DNA from: Oscillospiraceae bacterium
GTDB lineage: Bacteria > Bacillota > Clostridia > Oscillospirales > Oscillospiraceae
Assembly: GCA_017561205.1 (NCBI GenBank)
Contig: JAFZDL010000085.1
Location: 1-37,569 of the forward strand
Direction: 5' to 3'
DNA: 37,569 bases
Part shown: in pieces, positions 18,103-25,137 of the stretch
How positions within the stretch are numbered: position 1 is the first letter of the stretch
Layout: every line of letters begins with the position of its first letter
Program-made: the position numbers and the translations under genes
Notes under the pieces: model-generated
Told to the model about the DNA's origin: nothing
Databases searched by the model: none
What the model saw: the letters and a program-made list of their open reading frames with translations, nothing else

Positions 18103-18186
18103 GATCACTATATTTGAGTATGTTTGTTATTATGACATTAGGTATAACGGTTATTGTGTATGGCAAGACGAAGGAGTATTTAAGAA

Positions 18187-19068
18187 ATGGTAAAATATCT
18201 CGTGATGGATGTTGATGGGACGCTCACAGATGGAAAAATTTATATGGGGCAAGAGGGAGAGCTGTCAAAAGCCTTTGACATAAAAGATGGCTGTGGAATT
18301 GCCCAAATTCTTCCTAAGTATGAGATTACACCGATTATTATCACGGCTAGGAAAAGTAAAATACTTGAAAATCGGTGTAAAGAGCTTGGAATTGTTGAGT
18401 TGCACCAGGGCGTAAGCGATAAATTGATAAAACTAAAAGAAATCGTAGGAGAGGATTTCAGCACTGTTGCTTATGCAGGAGATGATTTGCCCGATATACC
18501 TTGCATGGAAGCAATAAAAAAGGCAGGGGGGCTTGTGTTATGCCCATCAGATGCTATTCCGGAGATTAAGGCGCTATCAAATTATGTGTCTGTATGCAAA
18601 GCGGGCGATGGAGCAATTAGAGATTGTATCAATTTTCTTGTTCAAAAGAGTGGAGACTCAAATATAGAAAAACGAATAAGGGATACTATGAACATCATTC
18701 TTAGTGGTAAGTACCTTTCTTTTCGTGATGGAACCCTGCCTGATGGTACACAATTCGTAATTCATGAATATATGACCAAGGATGAAGCTGACTGTGTCAT
18801 CGAAAGTCATAGAATGCATATTGATATACAATACATTATTGAGGGGCATGAAGAGTTTGCGACATATATGCCGGCAATGCTGACCAGTAGCGGTATCTAT
18901 AATGCAGAAAAAGATGTAGAGTACTGGCGGGATGGGTTTGTGTCATCCTATAATATTTTGAATCCCGGGAGTTTGATTGTTGTTTATAATGGGCAACCGC
19001 ACAAGGGGGCAATTAAGCACGGAAAAACGGAAAAGGTAAAAAAATTGGTATGTAAAATAGAGATTTGA
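18187..19068 (+). CDS. KdsC-type HAD phosphatase fused to a YhcH/DUF386 domain
   Basis: A 293-residue fusion. Residues 1-152 are a KdsC-like HAD phosphatase: MDVDGTLTDGKIY (D8, D10 nucleophile pair), KAFDIKDGCGI (28-38), T54 in TARKS, K79, and YAGDDLPDIPCM (96-107), close to Kdo-8-phosphate phosphatase. Residues about 168-293 match the YhcH/YjgK/YiaL family: ESHRMHIDIQYIIEGHE (206-222, H211, D213) and YNGQPHKGA (267-275, H272). YhcH proteins are cupin-like and tied to sialic-acid and other sugar metabolism, possibly as anomerases. AAGGAG ten bases upstream supports the start. The fusion suggests dephosphorylation of a 2-keto-3-deoxy sugar-acid phosphate coupled to anomer control before CMP activation. 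Substrate is inferred. Confidence 0.85.
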   Translation: MVKYLVMDVDGTLTDGKIYMGQEGELSKAFDIKDGCGIAQILPKYEITPIIITARKSKILENRCKELGIVELHQGVSDKLIKLKEIVGEDFSTVAYAGDDLPDIPCMEAIKKAGGLVLCPSDAIPEIKALSNYVSVCKAGDGAIRDCINFLVQKSGDSNIEKRIRDTMNIILSGKYLSFRDGTLPDGTQFVIHEYMTKDEADCVIESHRMHIDIQYIIEGHEEFATYMPAMLTSSGIYNAEKDVEYWRDGFVSSYNILNPGSLIVVYNGQPHKGAIKHGKTEKVKKLVCKIEI

Positions 19069-19107
19069 TGTCTAGTAAATAACCCTATCTGATACAAAGT
19101 GCGGGGG

Positions 19108-19560
19108 TATGTAACTATATCAAACACCGGGTCATGGCGAGCTGCCGGCGGTTACGATGTATATGTTTGTGAGCTTCAAAGTAGACGGCGAGACTAAGTC
19201 TGTTTCCCAGTATGTGCGTGTTGACAACATTACAAAGCCTGGTATCACACTTGAAAATGGCAAGGTCAATGTGGAGATGTACAATTATGAATTCTCCAAG
19301 GCTTATGTGTTCTACTTGAGCGATGCTGCATCTGTTAATACTAACAACTGGACTCAGGTAAAGGATGCTGCTGCAAAGGAGCAGAACAATCCTTACGCAA
19401 GCACGACCAAGAACGGCTTTATGACTTATCGGCAGTCTTCTAAGAAGAACCATAAGGATGCGATTTATCTCCCCAATGTGGCAGCACTTATGTTGTGTTC
19501 GTAAGCTACATCGACGAGGACGGTGCCATCGTGCAGGTTTCCGAGACTTTTGTGGTATAG
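19108..19560 (+). pseudogene. Decayed 3' end of a secreted/surface protein gene, frameshifted
   Basis: From about 19108 a frame reads GHGELPAVTMYMFVSFKVDG and continues through SQYVRVDNITKPGITLENGK to about 19480. There it shifts; the other frame continues STYVVFVSYIDEDGAIVQVS to a TAG at 19558-19560. Restoring one G in the GTGGCAGC at 19478-19485 would rejoin them. There is no start codon with a ribosome site, and the upstream frame is closed by TAA near 19099. The GGC/AAG-rich codon use and beta-sandwich-like Val/Tyr pattern resemble the surface protein at 1-4347 more than the neighbouring AT-rich genes. It looks like the remnant of a second large surface protein cut by insertion or deletion. 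Confidence 0.75.
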
Positions 19561-19595
19561 TAAGCTCTGTATCCAAATAGCATAAATTCCAACGG

Positions 19596-19629
19596 CTTCG
19601 GCCCGCCATTCCGGCGGGCCGAAGTTTTT
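19596..19629 (+). terminator. Strong Rho-independent terminator before operon 2
   Basis: A perfect 12-bp stem (CTTCGGCCCGCC/GGCGGGCCGAAG) with a 5-base loop is followed by TTTTT. It lies 35 bases after the surface-protein remnant and insulates operon 2 from upstream transcription. Confidence 0.93.
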
Positions 19630-19672
19630 GCTTTGGAAAAGTGTGTAAACGCTTAAAATATACCTCTAAACA

Positions 19673-19700
19673 TTGACATATAGCAAAAAAATGCTATAAT
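19673..19700 (+). promoter_or_regulatory. Near-consensus sigma-A promoter of operon 2 with embedded palindrome
   Basis: TTGACA at 19673-19678, a 16-base spacer, and TATAAT at 19695-19700. The spacer and -10 box contain a perfect inverted repeat, TATAGCA (19679-19685) and TGCTATA (19692-19698), separated by six A. Its position suits a repressor operator. The leader to the ATG at 19788 is about 80 bases and holds a small CACCG/CGGTG hairpin (19738-19760). Confidence 0.85.
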
Positions 19701-19787
19701 TGTTATTGTGTGAAATATTGATTGTCCCCCAGTTAAACACCGGCAAACAGGCGAACGGTGGCGCAATCGTGCAATGAGAGGTATTTT

Positions 19788-20537
19788 ATGAATCAGGAAG
19801 ATCGTGAAATTGAAATAGACCTGCTGCAGCTGGGAAGAGCGCTGTGGGAAAAAGCAATATACATCCTGTTGGTGGCAGTGATATTCGGCCTGCTGGGTTT
19901 TGCTGGAAGCAAAATGTTTGTAACGCCGGTTTATCAAGCCAGCGCGAAAATGATCGTCAACAACCGTAAGGACGATACCCAATATGTTACCAATGATCAG
20001 TTGAATTCTGCCAAAAGTCTGGTGGATACCTATGCCATTATCATTCGCAGCCGGAATGTTCTGAATCAGGTGATTGCGGAACTGGAACTACCGGAAACCT
20101 ATGGCCAGTTGTACAGCCGTGTTAGCGTGCAGGCTGTGAACGACACACAGGTTATGAAAATCACTGTTCAGCATACGGACGTGTCAACTGCCTTTGCGAT
20201 AACGGAGAAGATCCTGGATATTGCCCCGAATATGATAATGGATGCTGTGGAGGCTGGTTCGGTAAAAACCGTGGAGCAGGCCTATGCCAGTTCTGCCCCT
20301 GTATCGCCCAGTGCGCAAAGAAATGCGATTCTGATGGCAATGGTTGGCTTTGCCCTGGCCTGTGCAGTAGTTGCGATTAAGTTCTTGGCAGATAACACCT
20401 ACAAAACAGATCTGGATGTTCAGAACGATTTTGACTTGCCTGTGCTGGGTGTGATTCCCACTTTGGAAAGCTGCGGGGCGCGTTCTAAGTATAGTTATGG
20501 CTATGGTTATGGCCGTTCTGCAAAAAAGGGGGGGTGA
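19788..20537 (+). CDS. cpsC: Wzz/CpsC-type chain-length and kinase-adaptor membrane protein
   Basis: A 249-residue polysaccharide co-polymerase. It has two membrane segments (about 24-40 and 179-200) flanking an extracellular domain, and the Pro-rich PVSPS before the second. In Firmicutes this protein activates the separate tyrosine kinase encoded next and controls chain length or wall attachment. The C-terminal tail is unusual: YSYGYGYG (235-242), a tyrosine cluster like that normally found on the kinase. ATG 19788 follows GAGAGG; an upstream in-frame GTG at 19758 would add ten non-family residues. It is the first gene after the strong promoter. The next start overlaps or nearly overlaps its stop. 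Confidence 0.88.
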   Translation: MNQEDREIEIDLLQLGRALWEKAIYILLVAVIFGLLGFAGSKMFVTPVYQASAKMIVNNRKDDTQYVTNDQLNSAKSLVDTYAIIIRSRNVLNQVIAELELPETYGQLYSRVSVQAVNDTQVMKITVQHTDVSTAFAITEKILDIAPNMIMDAVEAGSVKTVEQAYASSAPVSPSAQRNAILMAMVGFALACAVVAIKFLADNTYKTDLDVQNDFDLPVLGVIPTLESCGARSKYSYGYGYGRSAKKGG

Positions 20538-20542
20538 GTGGT

Positions 20543-21262
20543 ATGATAAAGAAGAAACAGTCAATTGTACCCAACAATGGGCCGCATTTGATTACGGATA
20601 ATGTGCCGTTTGAGTATGTAGAGGCCTATAAGGCTATGCGTACAAACTTCAATTTTGTCACAGCGAACGGCAAGGCTCAAAAAATTATTGTTACCAGCTC
20701 TCTTCCCAATGAGGGAAAATCCACCGTTGCGATCAACCTGGCTATATCTCTGGCCCAGGCGGACAACAAGGTCCTTTTGATAGATGCGGATCTGCGCAAT
20801 CCGGTTCTGCGCCGGTATCTGTGCCTGAAGGTTGATCACCAGCTGGGACTGAGTGCGCTGCTGAACGGCGATGTGAAGGTAGGTGACTGCCTTATAAAGA
20901 CGGAGTATGACGTGGATGTGATTGCCAGCGGTCCCACTCCACCCAACCCGGCAGAGTTGATTCGGTCAGATGCGATGCGCAGCCTTTTGGAGGGGGCTGC
21001 AGAAAACTACGATTACATTATTTGCGATACACCGCCGGTAGGTGTCATTACCGATGCGGCAGCGCTAAGTCCTTTATGCGACGGTGTGCTGTATGTAATT
21101 CGTCAAAAATACTCCAATAAGAGCCAGGTTCGAAACGCAATCAAGAAGCTGCAGGCGGTAGATGCGAAAATTCTGGGCACAATTTTGTGCCAGTATGAAA
21201 TTCCCAAGCGCCTGGGTAAAGGTTATGGCTACTATCATAGCTACAGATATAGGACAGAGTGA
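20543..21262 (+). CDS. cpsD: CpsD/CapB-type bacterial tyrosine kinase
   Basis: A 239-residue BY-kinase. Walker A is SSLPNEGKST (52-61), Walker A' is LLIDADLR (78-85), and Walker B is IICDTPP. The C-terminus GYGYYHSYRY is the tyrosine cluster that is autophosphorylated and then dephosphorylated by the CpsB phosphatase encoded next. ATG 20543 is favoured because the G-rich AAAGGGGGGGTGAG ends about six bases upstream; GTG 20534 overlapping the previous stop is an alternative. It should control polymer length and export with the preceding CpsC homologue. Confidence 0.9.
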   Translation: MIKKKQSIVPNNGPHLITDNVPFEYVEAYKAMRTNFNFVTANGKAQKIIVTSSLPNEGKSTVAINLAISLAQADNKVLLIDADLRNPVLRRYLCLKVDHQLGLSALLNGDVKVGDCLIKTEYDVDVIASGPTPPNPAELIRSDAMRSLLEGAAENYDYIICDTPPVGVITDAAALSPLCDGVLYVIRQKYSNKSQVRNAIKKLQAVDAKILGTILCQYEIPKRLGKGYGYYHSYRYRTE

Positions 21263-21266
21263 TTAT

Positions 21267-22016
21267 ATGAAGCAGTCGCTGACGGATCTGCATACCCACA
21301 ATTTGCCGGAGTTTGATGACGGCGCAAAGAGCCTGGATATTGCCTTGCAAATGCTTCGCATGCAGAAGAAAAGCGGTGTGGACCGGGTCGCTTTGACACC
21401 CCATTATTATCCCTTGCGGGAGGAGCTCCAGCCCTTTCTGGAAAGGCGGCAGCGGGCGTATGATATGCTGCTGTCTCGATGGGACGGGGAGACTATGCCC
21501 GATTTGCGCTTAGGAGCAGAGGTTCGCTACTCGCCACTTCTGGCAGATATGAATTTGCGCGCTCTGACAATTGGGGAAAGCGACTATTTGCTCTTGGAGC
21601 TTTCTGATACAGAGACACCTACTCACATCGAAGAAGTTTTGAAACGGATGCTGCAGCAGGGGATTACGCCGATATTGGCACACGTGGAGCGGTGTTATTA
21701 TTTTCGGCAGATGCCGGATCGACTGTTCGACCTGATTGCAATGGGTGCCTTAGCACAAGTTACCGCTAAGGCGCTGGTGGATAGAAAAGATCAAAAATTT
21801 GCGGCAGCCTGCATAAAAAACGGCAATGCCCAAATTATTGCCTCGGATATTCACGATTCGTCTGAGGGGAAGGCCTGCATAGGCAATTTTTCGGCGAAGC
21901 TGAATGAAGGGTGGATCCTCCGCGGGGAGGAATTTGCCAAAGCTGTGTGGGAGAATAACCTCCCCCCGGCATTTACCATAAAACCAATTACAAAAACGCT
22001 GTTCGGCTACGGCTGA
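21267..22016 (+). CDS. cpsB: CpsB/YwqE-type PHP tyrosine phosphatase
   Basis: A 249-residue PHP-domain, metal-dependent phosphatase of the CpsB/YwqE family that dephosphorylates the CpsD tail. Metal-binding motifs are DLHTHNLPEFDDG (7-19, H9, H11), TPHYYP, LAHVERC and ASDIHD. The N-terminal DLHTHxLPxxDDG pattern is diagnostic. ATG 21267 lies four bases after the kinase stop. The order CpsC-CpsD-CpsB differs from the pneumococcal B-C-D order but occurs in other Firmicutes. Confidence 0.9.
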   Translation: MKQSLTDLHTHNLPEFDDGAKSLDIALQMLRMQKKSGVDRVALTPHYYPLREELQPFLERRQRAYDMLLSRWDGETMPDLRLGAEVRYSPLLADMNLRALTIGESDYLLLELSDTETPTHIEEVLKRMLQQGITPILAHVERCYYFRQMPDRLFDLIAMGALAQVTAKALVDRKDQKFAAACIKNGNAQIIASDIHDSSEGKACIGNFSAKLNEGWILRGEEFAKAVWENNLPPAFTIKPITKTLFGYG

Positions 22017-22064
22017 AACAGGTGTCGAGATATTGACCGAAACTGGGAAGGTTGAGATTTGCGG

Positions 22065-22586
22065 ATGGATAAGAATTTGTTGATCGTGGGAGCGGGCTCG
22101 TATGCGCAGGTTGCCTTTGAGATTGCGACGGATATAGGATGCTTTAAAAAGATAGGCTTCGTTGATGATAAAATCAAGAGCCTGAAAAATGGCATTGCTG
22201 TGATTGGTACCACCCGGGATATTGACTGTTTGACAGGGGAGTACAGTGATATTATTGTCGCTATCGGCAATCCGGAAGTCAGACTTTCCTTACTGACGAG
22301 AATCAAAGAAAAATTTCCGCAAAACATCGTATCTTTGATTTCGCCAAGAGCATATATTTCATCTGCGGCAAAAGTTATGCCTGGATGCATTATTGAGCCT
22401 ATGGCAGTTGTCCACTCCCAGTGCGTGCTGGAAGAAGGGTGTATTATTTCGGCTGGTGCTGTGGTAAATCACGAAAGCACCTGCGGTAGAGGTGTCCATG
22501 TGGACTGCAATGCAACTGTTGCAGCGTATGCTTGTGTTCCTGTGGGAACGAAAATTTGCAGTGGAGAGGTGTATTGGGATGTATAA
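22065..22586 (+). CDS. PglD/NeuD-type sugar O/N-acyltransferase
   Basis: A 173-residue protein with the PglD_N-type Rossmann start LLIVGAGSYAQVAFEIA, then left-handed beta-helix repeats (for example ISSAAKVMPGCIIEPMAVVH). His residues around VVHSQ and VVNHES match the catalytic region of PglD/NeuD enzymes, which acetylate UDP-amino sugars or sialic acid. ATG 22065 starts the family-like N-terminus; TTG 22059 is an alternative with better spacing to GGGAAGG. The next gene begins eight bases before its stop. Pairing with the phosphoglycosyl transferase resembles PglC-PglD pairs, suggesting acylation of the first sugar. Confidence 0.82.
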   Translation: MDKNLLIVGAGSYAQVAFEIATDIGCFKKIGFVDDKIKSLKNGIAVIGTTRDIDCLTGEYSDIIVAIGNPEVRLSLLTRIKEKFPQNIVSLISPRAYISSAAKVMPGCIIEPMAVVHSQCVLEEGCIISAGAVVNHESTCGRGVHVDCNATVAAYACVPVGTKICSGEVYWDV

Positions 22587-23247
22587 GCGCTTTGTGAAAA
22601 GAGTGCTGGATTTGATTTTTTCCGGTGTGGCGGGTGTGCTGCTGATACTGCCTATGTTGATCGTTGCCGTTGCTATTAAAGTAGATGATCCCGGGCCTGC
22701 TTTGTTTAAGCAAAGACGTGTGGGTCAAAAGAAAAATGGCGAAATTACATATTTTATGATGAGGAAATTCCGCAGCATGAAGATGTGCACACCTCACGAT
22801 GTGCCTACCCATCTGCTGGAAAACCCAGAGCAGTATATCACTCGTGTTGGCAAGTTTATTCGTAGGACCAGCATTGATGAGCTGCCCCAAATCTATCAGG
22901 TCTTTGCTGGCAAGCTGTCTTTTGTCGGTCCCAGACCTGCGCTGTGGTCACAGGATGACTTGATTGCAGAGCGGGAAAAGTACGGCGCAAACGAGATGAA
23001 GCCCGGTATTACCGGCTGGGCGCAGATTAACGGCCGGGACGAGCTGGAAATTCCTGTAAAAGCTAAGCTTGACGGTGAATACGCTGCGGCGCTGAACGCA
23101 GGAAAATGCAAGGGCTTGGCAATGGATTTAAAATGTCTCTTTGGCACCGTTACCAGCGTGCTGAAAGGCGACGGCATTGTAGAAGGCGGCACCGGCAGAA
23201 TGAAGAAGGAAGAAACTGAGAAACAGAAGGAAGTTGTGAGTCAATGA
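22579..23247 (+). CDS. Initiating phosphoglycosyl transferase (bacterial sugar transferase, PglC-like)
   Basis: A 222-residue monotopic phosphoglycosyl transferase that places a sugar-1-phosphate on undecaprenyl phosphate, the first step of repeat-unit assembly. It has an N-terminal membrane segment (11-34), DDPGPALFKQRRVG (36-49), KFRSM (63-67), the Asp-Glu catalytic dyad in TSIDELPQI, SFVGPRP and PGITGWAQINGRD. The length fits PglC/WecA-independent small members rather than the large WbaP form. This is the only initiating transferase visible, so operon 1 probably depends on it. The end overlaps the next start (ATGA). Confidence 0.93.
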   Translation: MYKRFVKRVLDLIFSGVAGVLLILPMLIVAVAIKVDDPGPALFKQRRVGQKKNGEITYFMMRKFRSMKMCTPHDVPTHLLENPEQYITRVGKFIRRTSIDELPQIYQVFAGKLSFVGPRPALWSQDDLIAEREKYGANEMKPGITGWAQINGRDELEIPVKAKLDGEYAAALNAGKCKGLAMDLKCLFGTVTSVLKGDGIVEGGTGRMKKEETEKQKEVVSQ

Positions 23248-24119
23248 AAAAAATTCTGATTACCGGCGCAAACAGCTTTATAGGCACCTCGGTTGAAACA
23301 TATCTCCGGGAGAACTTCCCTAGAGAATATGTAGTCGATACGGTGGATATGATTGACGGAAGCTGGCGGGAAAAGGATTTTTCTGACTATGACAGCGTGT
23401 TTCACGTTGCAGGCATCGCGCACTCGGACAGTGGTAAGATCAGTGAGGAAAAAGCTAAGCTTTATTATGCGGTCAACACCGATTTGACAGTGGAAACAGC
23501 GAAGAAAGCAAAAGCGGACGGCATAAAGCAGTTCGTTTTTATGAGCTCTGCTATAGTTTATGGCGAAAGCGCCCCTATTGGAAAAAACCGGGTGATTACC
23601 AAAGATACACCTACCAGCCCCAAAAATTGCTACGGTGACAGTAAGGTGCAGGCAGAAAACGGTATCCGCCCCTTAAATGACGATTCTTTCAAGGTGGTAA
23701 TCCTCCGCCCGCCGATGATTTACGGCAAGGGCAGTAAGGGAAATTACCCCCTTTTGGCAAAATTGGCCTTAAAGACCCCTGTTTTTCCAGATGTGAAGAA
23801 CCAACGGTCTATGCTCTATGTGGGCAACCTCTGTGAGTTTGTCCGGCTGATGGTGGAAAATGAGGAAAGCGGCACCTTCTGGCCTCAGAACGCAGAGTAC
23901 AGCAATACCGGAGAAATGGTGAAAATGATTGCAACAGCCCACGGGAAGAAGCTGTTGCTGGTAAAGGGCTTTGACTGGGCACTGAAGCTGATGAGCCATC
24001 TGACAGGCTTGGTAAACAAGGCCTTCGGCAGCCTTTGTTATGAGAAAGAGTTGAGCGAATATAAAGCGGATTACAGGATAAAGAGTCTGCAAGACTCCAT
24101 CGAGGAGACGGAAAAATGA
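23244..24119 (+). CDS. NAD-dependent sugar epimerase/dehydratase (extended SDR)
   Basis: A 291-residue short-chain dehydrogenase/reductase. The NAD-binding motif is ILITGANSFIG (4-14); the active site has MSSAIVYG and CYGDSKVQAE (the Y-x3-K pair, read as YGDSK); RPPMIYGKG follows. It probably interconverts a nucleotide sugar such as UDP-HexNAc at C4 for the initiating transferase just upstream, with which it overlaps by four bases. Exact chemistry (epimerase or 4-keto reductase) cannot be decided from sequence. Confidence 0.85.
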   Translation: MKKILITGANSFIGTSVETYLRENFPREYVVDTVDMIDGSWREKDFSDYDSVFHVAGIAHSDSGKISEEKAKLYYAVNTDLTVETAKKAKADGIKQFVFMSSAIVYGESAPIGKNRVITKDTPTSPKNCYGDSKVQAENGIRPLNDDSFKVVILRPPMIYGKGSKGNYPLLAKLALKTPVFPDVKNQRSMLYVGNLCEFVRLMVENEESGTFWPQNAEYSNTGEMVKMIATAHGKKLLLVKGFDWALKLMSHLTGLVNKAFGSLCYEKELSEYKADYRIKSLQDSIEETEK

Positions 24120-24178
24120 TTGATGGGACAAAGCACAATGGCCAGAAAGTAATCCTCAGAAACAAGACAGAGAAAAAA

Positions 24179-24622
24179 ATGAAATTGTGTTTAATATCTT
24201 CTTCTGGGGGACATTATGAGCAGTTGAGCATGCTGAAAAGGCTTGAAGATAGATATGATTTATTTTGGGTAACAGAAAAAACGGATTATAAAGGAAACGC
24301 CGATTATTACCTAAATCAAACCGGCTTGAATGATGTGTTGATGCCATTTAAGCTTGTAGGAAACTGTTTCAAAACATTAAGATTTTGGTTAAAAGAAAAG
24401 CCACAAGCAGTAATTACAACAGGGACGGTCATTGCTTTGCCAGTCTGCTTGCTTGCTAAATTCTGCGGAAAAAAAGTGGTCTACATAGAAACATTTGCTC
24501 GCGTCCGAGATTGTACAAGAATGGGCAAGCTCATGTATAAAATAGCTGATTTGTTCATTTATCAATGGGAGTATTTGAAAGAGTATTACCCAAAAGGCGT
24601 ATATGGGGGTAGTATATATTGA
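24179..24622 (+). CDS. Alg14-like (CpsF/PssD-type) glycosyltransferase subunit
   Basis: A 147-residue Alg14-like membrane-anchoring acceptor subunit. The N-terminus MKLCLISSSGGHYEQL has the family SSGGH motif, and AVITTGTVIALPVCLLAKFCGKKVVYIETFARV is the typical core. It pairs with the Alg13-like subunit encoded next to form one GT28-type enzyme. ATG 24179 begins the conserved region; ATG 24116, overlapping the epimerase stop, would add 21 unconserved residues but has a GAGGAG ribosome site, so translation may start there. The genes overlap by four bases. Confidence 0.85.
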   Translation: MKLCLISSSGGHYEQLSMLKRLEDRYDLFWVTEKTDYKGNADYYLNQTGLNDVLMPFKLVGNCFKTLRFWLKEKPQAVITTGTVIALPVCLLAKFCGKKVVYIETFARVRDCTRMGKLMYKIADLFIYQWEYLKEYYPKGVYGGSIY

Positions 24623-25095
24623 TTTTTGTGTGTGTCGGATCAAGGGATTACCAGTTTGATCGCTTGTTAAAGAAGATAGATGAATTGGTTGCAAGTGGAG
24701 AAATACAAGATAAAGTAATTGCGCAAATAGGTCAATCTGAATACGAACCACAGCACTATGAGTGGCACAGGTTTGTCGATCGTGATTGCTTTAAAAAGTA
24801 TCAGAATGAAGCGGATATAATTATCTCACACGCAGGAACAGGTGCATTGATAGGCGCATTAAAGCTTGAAAAACAGGTTATTGCGGTCCCTAGATTGGCA
24901 AAGTTTGGTGAAGCTCTTGATGATCATCAGACACAGATTTCCCGCGTACTTGCGGAGGAAGGCTATTTGCGTGAAGTCTTAGATATGAAAAACCTAGGGG
25001 AAGCTGTGCGCTTGGCATATGCGGATCCTATTGTGAAAAAATATGATAGACCATCAAATATAGTTGAGATAATAGATATGTTTTTGAGCAAATAA
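24619..25095 (+). CDS. Alg13-like (CpsG/PssE-type) glycosyltransferase catalytic subunit
   Basis: A 158-residue GT28 C-terminal domain that binds the nucleotide-sugar donor. Marks are IFVCVGSRDYQFDRLLKKID at the start, and ISHAGTGALIGALKLEKQVI plus HQTQISRVL, the donor-binding core. The TTG start overlaps the Alg14-like stop, with GGGGG about ten bases upstream. Together the two subunits resemble split enzymes that add the second sugar (for example galactose on glucose) in streptococcal capsules. Specificity here is inferred from family only. Confidence 0.87.
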   Translation: MIFVCVGSRDYQFDRLLKKIDELVASGEIQDKVIAQIGQSEYEPQHYEWHRFVDRDCFKKYQNEADIIISHAGTGALIGALKLEKQVIAVPRLAKFGEALDDHQTQISRVLAEEGYLREVLDMKNLGEAVRLAYADPIVKKYDRPSNIVEIIDMFLSK

Positions 25096-25137
25096 TTGCG
25101 TGAAGACTTTCGCGTGGTTGTATAAGGAGGGAAGGCA

